A stretch of DNA of 64,000 nucleotides from Sphingomonas citricola (GTDB taxonomy: Bacteria > Pseudomonadota > Alphaproteobacteria > Sphingomonadales > Sphingomonadaceae), in contig NZ_JAHXZM010000005.1 of the NCBI RefSeq assembly GCF_019429535.1, positions 62,001 to 126,000 on the forward strand, given 5' to 3'. Below the pieces are notes generated by a model. That model had not been told where the DNA came from. It saw nothing but the letters and a program-made list of their open reading frames with translations, and ran no database searches. Below, piece after piece: positions 8,357-16,010 of this stretch; the first letter of the stretch is position 1; every line of letters starts with the position of its first letter. The position numbers were made by a program, and so were the translations under genes.

Positions 8357-8605
8357 TCAGCGCATCCGGTACCGGCCGCCGCGGACCCGCCCGACGGCGC
8401 GCGGCGTCGGCAGGATGCGCTGCACCGGATTGAGCTTGTCGACCCAGCCGGACCAGTATTCGATGCCCGAACGAATGGCTTCGAGGTCGGCGCGCGTCAT
8501 CTCGCGCCCGTCGATCTTGTACGCCTGGCTGGCGAGCACGGCCTTCTCGGCCGCCATGTACTCCTGAAACCGCGCGTCGGCGACCTCGAGCGTGATGCCT
8601 GCCAT
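8357..8605 (-). CDS. DUF6148 family protein (gpW-like head completion)
   Basis: An 82-residue protein with the DUF6148 pattern: MAGITLEVADARFQEYMAAE, a central 'YKIDGREMTRADLEAIRSGIEYW' helix-turn segment and a basic tail. It lies between terminase and portal, the position of lambda W, which seals packaged DNA and creates the tail-docking surface. The family is recognised by pattern; the gpW-like role follows from position and size. Confidence 0.8.
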   Translation of the reverse strand: MAGITLEVADARFQEYMAAEKAVLASQAYKIDGREMTRADLEAIRSGIEYWSGWVDKLNPVQRILPTPRAVGRVRGGRYRMR

Positions 8606-8614
8606 AAGGGCTCC

Positions 8615-10819
8615 TCAGCGGGATCGGACGATACGGACCCCCCGGCGCGACCCGTTTGGGGCAGGTCGGGCGGGTGTGCCCTGCCGGCTCACCTTCGGCC
8701 CAGCTGGGCGCGGCGGGGGCGGAGCAGGATCGTCATCGGTGGGCGGCGGCAGCGCGATCGTTGGCGCTGCGACCCGGGGCGGACGCGCCCAGCTGGGCAC
8801 GGCGGAGAGGTTGGGGTCGCGCCCCACCATCTTCATGATCACGACCAATGCGTAGACGAGAAGGTCCCAGGTCTCGTTGCGGACGCCTTCCGGCTTCTCC
8901 CAACGGCCTTCGATCTCTTCCTCTGCGCGAAGCTCGGCAACATACGGGTTGACCAGTCGACCAAGCGGCAAGTCCGCGAACTCGCGCGGCAGGTCGATGA
9001 ACGCCGGTCCGGCCGCCGCGCGGCGGATGCGGTAATCGGCAATCGATTTGAAACGGTTGACGTTCGGCACGACGAGCTCGCACTCGGGCGCCCCTTCCAT
9101 CTGCCGCTTGGCATCGACCGTCGGCCGCGGCAGCAGGACGCCGTTCGGGCGATTGCCGCCCTTGAGCAGCATGATCGCGCTCGCCGGCAGCGCTGGGCGG
9201 CGTTCGGCCAAGCTGCCGGTGACCATATCGTGCCACCACGCATAGGCATTGTCGGTGGCGTCCTCGGCGCCGCCCGTATCGACCCCGGTACAGAGCACCC
9301 GCATGCTGAGCGACGGATCGCGCGCCAGCGGATAGCGCTTCGCGAGCACCTTCTTGTGCAGGACCTTCCAGTGCTCGCGCTTGCGGAACGGCTCCACCTT
9401 CGTGATGCCGTCATCGAGCGTCGTGATGTCGAAGCGATCAATGATCCAAGCGCGATTGTTCAGGCCGTGGCCGACCGCCATGACAGAGAAACGATCAGCG
9501 CCGAGGTCGACCGTGTGCGTGATGGCGATGACGCCGTCAGGCACGGTCCCCATCCGGTAGGTCGATGCCCGCGCGCGCTCCATCAGCGCGTCTTCGGTCA
9601 CCGGCGCGTCGCCGCGTCCGCGACCGGGATCGTTGCGGCCGACCTTTGTCTGCCAGAACGACTTGATCGGCCCCTCATCCTGGTGCTCCTCGAACCGGAG
9701 TTCGGCCGAGCGATATTGCCGCGCGAGCGATGACCAAGGCGCGAGCCCGAACACGCCGTCCCAGTAGTAGGAGTCGACGGTGTTGACCTCGATCTTGCCG
9801 ACCTTGCCCGAGTTCGTCCCGGTCGACCACGACACCGCCGTCTCGCCCTTGCCGACCCAGCGGCCGGTCGCCATCAGCGCCGGCTTGTCGGCCTGGACGT
9901 GCGCCCCGCCGCAACCTTCGTGCGGACACACCATGACGACGCTCTCGGCAGCCTCGACCGGCGTGCCGTCCTGGCGGAAGCTGAGGCGCTCCCATGCCAT
10001 CTCGAACGGCTCGGCGCACATGAGGCAGTCGACGTACCAGCGATTGCCGGTGCCGGACGCGACCAAGGCCTCGATGCCCCGCTTGGGTCCCTTCTTCGGG
10101 CTGGAGTTGACGTACAGTTTCCAGCCGTACCCTTGGAAGCTCGTGGTGCGGCCTTCGAACAGCGAAACCGCGTCGCCCTGCCCGCCGATGTCGTCGTCGA
10201 AGTCGTCGAGATCGTCGATACGCCCGCGGGAGAACGGTCGTGCGCGGAAGTTCGAGCCGGTGGGCCACAGGAAGTGCCAATCGCAGCCGCGAAACTGCTT
10301 GAGGTGAATGTTATCAGCAGACGAACCGGTAAGCTGGCGCGCCTTCACGTCCGGGCACTCGTCGAGCAGCTTGTCGATCTGCGTCGTGACGTAGCTGTGG
10401 ATCAGATTCTTGTCACAGAGCCAGAAGCCAATGTCCGCCGGGTCGTACATGACCGAGTGGACCTGCCAGTTGTTGCCGATCTCCGACTTGCCCATCTGAG
10501 ACGGGCCCATGATTGCGAGGACGCTGTACGAGCATGTCATCGCGAGGTTGTTGGTCGGCTGCACCAAGTGCTGCATCGGCTCGGGGCTGTCGCGCCACGG
10601 CCCGCTGTAGGCACCCGGGTTGCGCAGGAAGCGATGCCGGTTCGCCGCCTCCATCGGCGTCACCTTCTCGGGGAAGGCGACCTCGGCGAATGCTTTCACG
10701 ATCGCGGTGCCCGCGTCGGCGAAGCGCGGCGGCTCGCGCCGCGCCTCCATGAGGCGGGCGAGCGCACCAAGGCGCGGAGCCGACGGTTGCTCGACGTCAG
10801 GCGTCGGCGAGGGCGACAT
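8615..10819 (-). CDS. terminase large subunit, lambda gpA family
   Basis: A 734-residue packaging motor. The ATPase Walker A is 'GPSQMGKSE' about 120 residues in, and the GpA nuclease domain follows ('DLGADRFSVMAVGHG' region, then Asp/Glu-rich segments). The start at 10819 is chosen because residues upstream of it are a compositionally odd Ser/Arg string read through the previous gene; with it the two genes overlap by 23 bases. The C-terminus is Pro-rich. It cuts concatemeric phage DNA at cos and drives it into the procapsid with the small subunit encoded just upstream. Confidence 0.88.
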   Translation of the reverse strand: MSPSPTPDVEQPSAPRLGALARLMEARREPPRFADAGTAIVKAFAEVAFPEKVTPMEAANRHRFLRNPGAYSGPWRDSPEPMQHLVQPTNNLAMTCSYSVLAIMGPSQMGKSEIGNNWQVHSVMYDPADIGFWLCDKNLIHSYVTTQIDKLLDECPDVKARQLTGSSADNIHLKQFRGCDWHFLWPTGSNFRARPFSRGRIDDLDDFDDDIGGQGDAVSLFEGRTTSFQGYGWKLYVNSSPKKGPKRGIEALVASGTGNRWYVDCLMCAEPFEMAWERLSFRQDGTPVEAAESVVMVCPHEGCGGAHVQADKPALMATGRWVGKGETAVSWSTGTNSGKVGKIEVNTVDSYYWDGVFGLAPWSSLARQYRSAELRFEEHQDEGPIKSFWQTKVGRNDPGRGRGDAPVTEDALMERARASTYRMGTVPDGVIAITHTVDLGADRFSVMAVGHGLNNRAWIIDRFDITTLDDGITKVEPFRKREHWKVLHKKVLAKRYPLARDPSLSMRVLCTGVDTGGAEDATDNAYAWWHDMVTGSLAERRPALPASAIMLLKGGNRPNGVLLPRPTVDAKRQMEGAPECELVVPNVNRFKSIADYRIRRAAAGPAFIDLPREFADLPLGRLVNPYVAELRAEEEIEGRWEKPEGVRNETWDLLVYALVVIMKMVGRDPNLSAVPSWARPPRVAAPTIALPPPTDDDPAPPPPRPAGPKVSRQGTPARPAPNGSRRGVRIVRSR

Positions 10820-11399
10820 CGACGTCCAGCTTGGCGACGAACGCCGCCAGCCGTTCAGCGATCTTCGCCTCGATCGCCAGTTCCAACTCCTTCTCGAAGC
10901 CGTGCTCGCGGCGCAGCTCCGGCGCCACACGCAGCAGCTGGCGGCGAAGCTCGATCACCGCGTTCGCGATCTCATCCTGGATCGTCGCGACGCGCGCTAA
11001 TTCACCGATCAGCTCGCGGTACCGAAGCTCGACCATGCCGGCCTGGAACTCCGCGGACCGCTCGGCTCCCGTCATTCGGAAGCCTTCGTCGTCGCCGCCG
11101 TCGCCCATTGCCATGAGACGCCATTCGGCCAGCTGAGACCGGCGGGCATCGTCCTCGGCGTCGCCGACGCTCGACCTGCTCTTCCACCATGCGACCGCAC
11201 CCGGAGCAGCGATCTTGTAACCGACGCCGCGACGCCCGCGCTCGATCATCCAGTCGGCATCGGCGGGTGCGTCGACGAGATGCTTGCGCATCGTTTCCGG
11301 CGTGACGCTGCAGATCGACGCGAACTCGTCGAGGCTGACGATCAGCGGACCCTTGGCGGCCTTTTTCGGCGCGCGGCGGCCGGTCGCGGGTTGAGCCAT
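10797..11399 (-). CDS. terminase small subunit, Nu1-like
   Basis: A 200-residue protein starting MAQPATGRRAPKKAAKGPLI. Residues 20-75 form a winged helix-turn-helix ('SLDEFASICSVTPETMRKHL ... GYKIAAPGAVAWWK') typical of Nu1, the cos-binding subunit. The C-terminal half is a long charged helical region that should contact the large subunit. It directly precedes and overlaps the large subunit gene. The DNA immediately upstream is the expected location of cos. Confidence 0.82.
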   Translation of the reverse strand: MAQPATGRRAPKKAAKGPLIVSLDEFASICSVTPETMRKHLVDAPADADWMIERGRRGVGYKIAAPGAVAWWKSRSSVGDAEDDARRSQLAEWRLMAMGDGGDDEGFRMTGAERSAEFQAGMVELRYRELIGELARVATIQDEIANAVIELRRQLLRVAPELRREHGFEKELELAIEAKIAERLAAFVAKLDVDVALADA

Positions 11400-11546
11400 G
11401 CGTCCTCCCGCCGATCAGCGGCTCGGCCGAATAATCCAAAACACGAATAATAAGGCGTAGTCCCCCGCGAAAACGGGAAACGCACACGCGTCGCGCCCTA
11501 GCCCCCCACATTCGCGCCCGGCATCAGGGGGGACCCAACGGGGGGC
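11400..11546. other. non-coding gap upstream of terminase; candidate cos region
   Basis: 147 bases without a convincing gene. It contains an A/T-richer patch (11434-11456), a CGCGAAAACGGGAAACGC segment and two runs of six C/G. In lambda-type phages cos lies just upstream of the small terminase gene, so this is the natural candidate. I cannot define the nick positions from sequence alone. Confidence 0.35.
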
Positions 11547-11648
11547 CTAGGCCCCCATGCACCAGCGCGCGGCGGTGTCGAGCAGCAGCCCGACCGCGGC
11601 TGCGACCACGGCACCGAAGCCGATGCAGCTGGCGACATGGTAGCGCAT
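11547..11648 (-). CDS. 33-residue single-pass membrane peptide
   Basis: A short gene whose ATG at 11648 overlaps the stop of the upstream 70-residue gene (TGATG), so coupled translation is likely. The product starts MRYHVASCIGFGAVVAAAVG and continues as LLLDTAARWC before MGA, giving one hydrophobic helix at about residues 5-24 with short polar ends. No family is recognised. The position just ahead of packaging genes would suit a small holin-like or superinfection-exclusion peptide, but size and topology alone cannot decide. Third codon positions are GC-rich, as in neighbouring genes. Confidence 0.5.
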   Translation of the reverse strand: MRYHVASCIGFGAVVAAAVGLLLDTAARWCMGA

Positions 11649-11860
11649 CAGCCGCGGAACGCCCGACGTACCGAACCAGCGATGTCATTGAGGTGCGATG
11701 CGGCGGCCTCACCGGCGGCGATCAGGCGGTCGGCGCGCTCGATCGTGCGTGATGGCTGATCCGCCTGCCCGGCCAGCTCGACCAAGTCCGACGCGACCTG
11801 ATGCGCTTCATCGGCGAGGTCACGCAGGCGCGTGCCCTTGGCTTGTGCGTTATTGGCCAT
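11648..11860 (-). CDS. small helical hypothetical prophage protein
   Basis: A 70-residue, probably all-helical soluble protein (MANNAQAKGTRLRDLADEAH onward) with heptad-like hydrophobics. A GCGAGGG ribosome site precedes the ATG at 11860. It is translationally coupled to the 33-residue membrane peptide downstream. No known domain is seen. It lies between the NusG paralogue and terminase, the usual region for late-gene control or lysis accessories. Confidence 0.6.
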   Translation of the reverse strand: MANNAQAKGTRLRDLADEAHQVASDLVELAGQADQPSRTIERADRLIAAGEAAASHLNDIAGSVRRAFRG

Positions 11861-11969
11861 GTGGCCCTCGCTGTGTTCGGGAATACCGTTGGACTTCGCC
11901 CCGCGACATGCGCGGGTACGTTGTGGTGCGAGGGCAGTAAGATCCCGAAGGATCAGCCGGTCACGCTCG

Positions 11970-12587
11970 CTAGGCTGCTAAGGCAGCGGGTGCCTGCTTG
12001 CGAGCAGGCGTTAGAACCGGAGCCTCTAGACCAATCTCGGAAAGATTGGAAGTGGCGATCTCTACGCGGCCCAACATGCCGCCGAAGTTGAGGAAGGTGC
12101 GGCGGCCGTCGCTGCTCACGACAACGCCCGACATGCTGGTGAACGGGCCATCCGTCATCTTCACCTCCGCACCGACGTCGAGCGGCTGCGCGCGATCCTT
12201 GCGGATGCTACCCGCCTTCCGCTGCTCGACCTCCTGCGACACACGCAGGCCCGCCAGATCGCTATCCCTGATCTGCACCACCTCGCCGCGATGCTGCAGC
12301 AGGGAGAAGTCCGGATGCGGCGACAGCGGATCTCGACGGATCGCGCGCAGCTCCTCGATATGAACGGCGCGCGCGAAGGCAAACGTGGGCGCGATCGGGT
12401 GCGGAACGGTGCCCTCGGCCTTCTTCTTCGATCGCGGCGCGCGGCGCTGGCGCTCCACCACCGGCGTCCAGATCTCTATGCCGGCATCACGCAACGAGGT
12501 CACCACCTTCAGGGTGCGCGGTGCGGCCATGCGTAGCACGCACCAGCGCGATGACCTCAGCGACCCTTCATGGCTTTCTCCCGTCAT
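11970..12587 (-). CDS. NusG/RfaH-family transcription elongation factor of the prophage
   Basis: A 205-residue protein with a NusG layout. The N-terminal domain (about residues 13-105) has 'RWCVLRMAAPRTLKVVTSLR' and 'GIEIWTPVVERQRR', like the NGN fold's 'W Y v l r ... e..v...L...g.e.y.P'. The C-terminal KOW segment (about 137-185) has 'VGAEVKMTDGPFTSMSGVV' followed by a VEIATSNL strand. NusG proteins bind the RNA polymerase clamp; specialised paralogues act as antiterminators at chosen operons. It sits just upstream of the packaging genes and likely controls late transcription. The host should carry its own nusG elsewhere. Confidence 0.75.
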   Translation of the reverse strand: MTGESHEGSLRSSRWCVLRMAAPRTLKVVTSLRDAGIEIWTPVVERQRRAPRSKKKAEGTVPHPIAPTFAFARAVHIEELRAIRRDPLSPHPDFSLLQHRGEVVQIRDSDLAGLRVSQEVEQRKAGSIRKDRAQPLDVGAEVKMTDGPFTSMSGVVVSSDGRRTFLNFGGMLGRVEIATSNLSEIGLEAPVLTPARKQAPAALAA

Positions 12588-12595
12588 TCATTGCT

Positions 12596-12610
12596 CCCGG
12601 CGCAGCCGGG
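12596..12610. promoter_or_regulatory. hairpin at the NusG-like gene leader
   Basis: CCCGGC-GCA-GCCGGG, a 6-bp GC stem with a 3-base loop, ends 9 bases upstream of the NusG-like start and spans the leader. It could limit ribosome access or act as a pause site. Confidence 0.3.
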
Positions 12611-12620
12611 GCGGCAGCGC

Positions 12621-13016
12621 TCACTCTATGTGCTGCAGCTTATCCACGAGCGGCAGTTCCCAATTTGGCACCACCGGATCGACCGGAAACGACGTGGTGA
12701 GATTGGGTACCGCCGACTTGATCACGGTCCAGCCGCGACCGTGGCAGCCGTTCTCGAGGTCGAGGTCGCTTAGGTTGGCGGCGAGGTCGACCAGCGTGAT
12801 TGGTTCGGCCGCGCGGCGGTCATAGACCAAGTAGCCGGCCTCCTGCAGCCGCTTGAGATAGCGTGCGACGTGCTGCCGCCGTACAAGCGCGCGCCGCGCG
12901 ATCTCGCCCAGCGTCGGTGATCGCCCATGCTCGCGACGATACGCCCTGACCGCGCTCAGCACACGGTCAGTGGCGCTCGTGGTGAAGGGAACAGGGATGC
13001 TGTTCGGTTCGATCAC
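12621..13016 (-). CDS. winged-helix DNA-binding protein
   Basis: A 131-residue protein. Residues about 14-75 form a LexA/MarR-like winged helix: 'TDRVLSAVRAYRREHGRSPT', then 'GEIARRALVRRQHVARYLKRL' as helix-turn-helix and 'GYLVYDRRA' as the wing. The C-terminal half ends in Pro/Val/Trp-rich strands of unknown role. It overlaps the upstream gene by 4 bases. It may be a regulator of the replication/late switch; targets are not evident from sequence. Confidence 0.65.
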   Translation of the reverse strand: MIEPNSIPVPFTTSATDRVLSAVRAYRREHGRSPTLGEIARRALVRRQHVARYLKRLQEAGYLVYDRRAAEPITLVDLAANLSDLDLENGCHGRGWTVIKSAVPNLTTSFPVDPVVPNWELPLVDKLQHIE

Positions 13017-13660
13017 GCGGCCTCGCCGACCGGCGGCTCTTGATAGGTGCTGCCATCTTCAGCGAAGCGCGTCTCGAGGCCGTGCCGACGCATCCAGTCG
13101 TTCACGAACGCCACCTTTTCGGGACGCGGCGGCGCAGGGCTCGGGGCGGGTGCACCGAGCAACGGCGCGGGCGGGTTCAACGCGCGGTCAATCGCGTCGC
13201 GGTGCCGACGCATGGCAACGAGGCGTTCCTCCCGCTCGGTGATCAGCTGGGCCGCGATCTCGCGCACCGTTACCTCGATCTCACCAATGAAGCGAAAGGG
13301 CCGATGGATTGCCCGTTTGGCGGCGGTCAGCGAGATCATGGCAGGCAGGTCCGACAGCGCATCTGCGAGAGCTTCGCGCCATTCCATCGTGTCGGCCGCG
13401 CGCGCGGTCGGCAGCACCTTTACCGCAAGGCGGCGCAGGCGCTCATCGATCGCGGCTCGCCACTCGCCTCGCCCTTTCTCGTCCGACGGTACAGGGCGCA
13501 GCTCATGGGTGCATTTGGCGATGGCGGCCTCGATGCAAGCCGGGGCGTCAGCGCCCAACTGCTCGGCGATTGTCGTCGTCATCGAGGGATGCAGGCTCAA
13601 TGCCCTCCATGCCAGGTCGTGCTGCCCAGCCGCCGCCATCTGCGTCACGTCGTTTGCCAT
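13013..13660 (-). CDS. hypothetical prophage replication-region protein
   Basis: A protein of up to 215 residues. From 13660 it overlaps the upstream DUF1376 gene by 113 bases; an internal ATG at 13585 (MTTTIAEQLGADAPACIEAA) would cut this to 38 bases and may be the true start. The protein is mainly helical, with a basic central region and a short Pro-rich linker before the C-terminus (about residues 160-178). No catalytic motif is visible. The place after the DUF1376 protein is where phages carry a helicase loader or replication accessory, but I see no AAA+ motif. Confidence 0.6.
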   Translation of the reverse strand: MANDVTQMAAAGQHDLAWRALSLHPSMTTTIAEQLGADAPACIEAAIAKCTHELRPVPSDEKGRGEWRAAIDERLRRLAVKVLPTARAADTMEWREALADALSDLPAMISLTAAKRAIHRPFRFIGEIEVTVREIAAQLITEREERLVAMRRHRDAIDRALNPPAPLLGAPAPSPAPPRPEKVAFVNDWMRRHGLETRFAEDGSTYQEPPVGEAA

Positions 13661-14489
13661 TGCGGAGAACCCCCTCGATGAATGATGTCGGATCGATTGC
13701 GCCTTCGCGCTGCGCCTTGCCGAGCGCGACGATCACGGCAGGCGCACCGTGATCGCGCTTCCATTTGCCAAGCATCGGCCGGGCTCGTGCGACCGGGATG
13801 CCCGCCGCTCCGAGCAGCCGTATGCCTTCGTCGAACATGACCTTCTCGGGATCGGCAGGCGGAAGGACCTCGACCGGCGGCGTCGCGGCAGCGGCGGCCG
13901 AAGCGTCAGCTTCGGAACTAAGGTCTCCCTGTCCCTGTCCCTGTCTCTGTCCCTCTCCCTGTCTCTTGGAGGCGTTGTCCCTAGGGACGGCATCGTCCGT
14001 CCCTAGGGACACGAACGGGACGGACGCGGGATGATGCAGGGACAACCACTCGCCGAATGTCGGACGGGCCTCGCGGTCTTTTGGCGCAATGCCTGCCCGG
14101 TCGTCGCGCTTCTTCAGCGTGGCGCACTCGCTGCGATGACGCTGGCGGAGCTTGCTCCCCCATGCCGACGTCACCTGCTCGGCGATCACCGGATGGTAAA
14201 GCCGGCCATCGTCGCACGCAACGAACCCGCGCAGCGCGTCCGCGCGATGCTTGCGGAAGGTGCGCGCGTCACGACCCAGGCCGCATAGCTTCATCAGCAC
14301 CGTATCGTTATCGGGCAACGACCCCGCGGGCAGCTGGTGCCACGCCGCCGCCCATAGCAGCACCGCGTACCAACAGCCTTCGGGATCGCCCTCGGCGGCA
14401 AGGTCGCTGTCGCGCAGCCGTGCGACGTGCAGCGGCATGAAGGGGAAGTCCTGAAGGTCGGCATCAGGTGGTGTTAGGGGCGCGGTCAT
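13548..14489 (-). CDS. DUF1376-type phage replication protein
   Basis: A 313-residue protein. The N-terminal 100 residues fit DUF1376 (YdaU-like): 'FPFMPLHVARLRDSDL', 'CWYAVLLWAAAWHQLPAGSL' and 'HPVIAEQVTSAW'. A Gln/Gly/Arg-rich low-complexity linker (about residues 175-190) follows, encoded by hexamer repeats, then a C-terminal domain. DUF1376 proteins occupy the replication-initiator slot in many prophages. Like lambda O, this gene contains origin-like repeats inside its coding sequence. It overlaps the rusA stop by 4 bases. Confidence 0.75.
   Translation of the reverse strand: MTAPLTPPDADLQDFPFMPLHVARLRDSDLAAEGDPEGCWYAVLLWAAAWHQLPAGSLPDNDTVLMKLCGLGRDARTFRKHRADALRGFVACDDGRLYHPVIAEQVTSAWGSKLRQRHRSECATLKKRDDRAGIAPKDREARPTFGEWLSLHHPASVPFVSLGTDDAVPRDNASKRQGEGQRQGQGQGDLSSEADASAAAAATPPVEVLPPADPEKVMFDEGIRLLGAAGIPVARARPMLGKWKRDHGAPAVIVALGKAQREGAIDPTSFIEGVLRNGKRRDADGGGWAARPGMEGIEPASLDDDDNRRAVGR
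13923..13964. repeat. seven imperfect tandem CTGTCC hexamers
   Basis: A 42-base array of hexamers close to CTGTCC (units begin at 13923, 13929, 13935 and so on) lies inside the DUF1376 gene. Because the unit is a multiple of three it stays in frame and encodes the Gln/Gly/Arg linker. It directly abuts the two palindromes at 13977-14010. Confidence 0.8.
13977..14010. repeat. two identical 12-bp palindromes; candidate phage replication origin
   Basis: GTCCCTAGGGAC occurs at 13977-13988 and again at 13999-14010, centres 22 bp apart (two helical turns). They sit within the DUF1376 replication-type gene next to the hexamer array. Lambda's origin is likewise a set of palindromic iterons inside gene O. 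The repeats are seen directly; origin function is inference. Confidence 0.5.
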
Positions 14490-14890
14490 GCGGCCGTTCT
14501 CACGATTGGAGGGCTAGGCTGAGGTTGGTCGGCCGACGCGGCGGCGGCGATGGTGACGACGACCGCGCCGCCGCTGACTGGCGCGCCGCGGGCTAGAGTC
14601 AGCTCGGACAGTCCGTCATCGACGGCCACCGCGACGCTGACGGCATCCAAGCCCGACTTGATCGCCGCGAGCATGTTGTCGAGGTCGCGGCGGTTCGCAT
14701 CGGGCGGGTGAAACGTGATGCTCACCGCCGCCCGTGCCGCTGCCAGCGGACGGAGGCCGGCGGCCTTGCACGCCCAGCCGCAATCGATCTTGTAGCGCTT
14801 CGACAGCTTGGCGCGCTTGCCCCAATGCTGCCCGCGCGATCGGTTCGGGTTTAGCTTGGGGGAGGGCCAGGGCAGCGTCACCTGCATCAT
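14486..14890 (-). CDS. rusA: RusA-family Holliday junction resolvase
   Basis: A 134-residue endodeoxyribonuclease. The RusA signature is clear: 'LPWPSPKLNPNRSRGQHWGK' at the N-terminus, basic residues about 30-45, the acidic catalytic cluster 'PPDANRRDLDNMLAAIKSGL' near residue 65 and 'VDDGLSEL' near residue 92; the aspartates coordinate metal. RusA dimers cut four-way junctions and resolve phage recombination or replication intermediates. ATG codons at 14890 and 14887 are both possible starts. The gene overlaps the DUF1376 gene start. Confidence 0.88.
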   Translation of the reverse strand: MMQVTLPWPSPKLNPNRSRGQHWGKRAKLSKRYKIDCGWACKAAGLRPLAAARAAVSITFHPPDANRRDLDNMLAAIKSGLDAVSVAVAVDDGLSELTLARGAPVSGGAVVVTIAAAASADQPQPSPPIVRTAA

Positions 14891-14985
14891 GCCGCATCCT
14901 TCCCAGCTTGCTGCCGTTTCAAGATCAGATGAGGCGATCTCGGTTGGCGAGCACGCGTCTCCGATTGCGACGGGAGAGACAATCC

Positions 14986-15210
14986 ATGCCTGGGCTGTTG
15001 AACGAAGCGGCGAAACTTCACCGTATCATGCCGGGTGACTACGAGGGGCCAGCGCGCCCTCCGGTGCATGATGGAACGGTTCGCGAGTGCGCCGTCATGA
15101 TGCGGGAGCATTACGCGGACCAGCGAACCGACTTTTACGTCGAGCTCGAAAACGGCGCGCGGCTGTCCGGCGACGAACTCGAACGTGTCGCGGTGAACGA
15201 GGGCGAATAG
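14986..15210 (+). CDS. small plus-strand hypothetical protein inside the minus-strand operon
   Basis: A 74-residue acidic protein, MPGLLNEAAKLHRIMPGDYE onward, with an Asp/Glu-rich C-terminus. GGGAGAGA 5-12 bases before the ATG is a good ribosome site, and GC-rich third positions support coding. It is divergent from rusA and convergent with the thiF-like gene, i.e. antisense to the main leftward transcript. Function unknown. The minus-strand reading of the same bases is less protein-like. Confidence 0.5.
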   Translation: MPGLLNEAAKLHRIMPGDYEGPARPPVHDGTVRECAVMMREHYADQRTDFYVELENGARLSGDELERVAVNEGE

Positions 15211-15230
15211 GACCTGCGGACCTGAGCCCT

Positions 15231-16010
15231 TCATGCTTCAGGACCTCCTGGAATCGATGAAGGCGGCAACGGGATCGGCAGCACCTGCCCGCTGGCGAGA
15301 TTGATGAAGGCGCCGGCGTGGCCGATCGACCCGCGGCCGAGCAGATCGAACAACAGCGCGAGAGCGTGGCTTGCGACCACCCGGTTGACGAACAGCGACT
15401 GTCGCTCGAGCGCTTCGGCGACCGAGCACGACGGGGCATCATCCTCGGCGATGCTCTCGTCGGCCAGCTCCGGGAAATACTCGAGAACGGTCGGGAGCCG
15501 ACCCGGCGTGCCGCCGGCCGACGGGTTCGGGCATCCGATCAGGAACTGACCGTCGGTCGCACGATTGCCGAGGTCCAGCCAATAGCGCGGGCATGATCGG
15601 CCTGCGACCATCGCGCCGCCGATCGCTCGCCTAGCCGCCGCGGTGTCGACGCACGTGATCAGCAGGTCGATCGCATCCAGGCCGATGTCGACCGGTGCGC
15701 GCCCATGCACCGCGCGCCAGTTGAGGCCATGCGCGATGTTGATCCGCTCGGTGAGCGTCCGCGCCTTCGACGTACCGATGTCGCAGCGGTAAAACGGCTG
15801 GCGGCCGAGGTTCGCCTCGCTGACCGTGTCGTCGTCGACCACGGTGACGTGCAGCGACCGTGACGAGATCGCGCGCATCGCCGCGTCGAGGGAGGCGAGT
15901 CCCATCAGCATCTGTGCGCCGTTGCCGCCGCACCCGACGAGCAGGACGTTCACGACACGATTGCCGTAGGCGTCGGGCAGGTAGTGCCGGCGAGCAGCAT
16001 CATGCGGCAT
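15231..16010 (-). CDS. PRTRC system ThiF-family (E1-like) protein
   Basis: A 259-residue adenylating enzyme of the E1/ThiF/MoeB fold. The nucleotide loop GCGGNG is at residues 26-31; 'VVDDDTVSEANLGRQPF' (58-73) is the typical Asp-Asn-Arg segment contacting ATP; 'LLITCVDTAAARRAI' follows at 117. Cys195 in 'APSCSVAEAL' is a candidate thiolating cysteine. E1 enzymes activate the C-terminal Gly of ubiquitin-like proteins, and this cassette supplies a likely substrate, protein C. It overlaps the protein A gene by 11 bases as last gene of the PRTRC block. Confidence 0.87.
   Translation of the reverse strand: MPHDAARRHYLPDAYGNRVVNVLLVGCGGNGAQMLMGLASLDAAMRAISSRSLHVTVVDDDTVSEANLGRQPFYRCDIGTSKARTLTERINIAHGLNWRAVHGRAPVDIGLDAIDLLITCVDTAAARRAIGGAMVAGRSCPRYWLDLGNRATDGQFLIGCPNPSAGGTPGRLPTVLEYFPELADESIAEDDAPSCSVAEALERQSLFVNRVVASHALALLFDLLGRGSIGHAGAFINLASGQVLPIPLPPSSIPGGPEA

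Noticed and set aside
13923-13964. Hexamer array considered as a CRISPR-like or phase-variation repeat
   Set aside because: Units are contiguous with no spacers, and the 6-base unit keeps the frame, so on/off phase variation is not expected.
14887-15234. A 115-codon minus-strand frame between rusA and the thiF-like gene
   Set aside because: Its sequence looks like the reverse shadow of the 74-residue plus-strand gene, and it overlaps rusA's start with no ribosome site.
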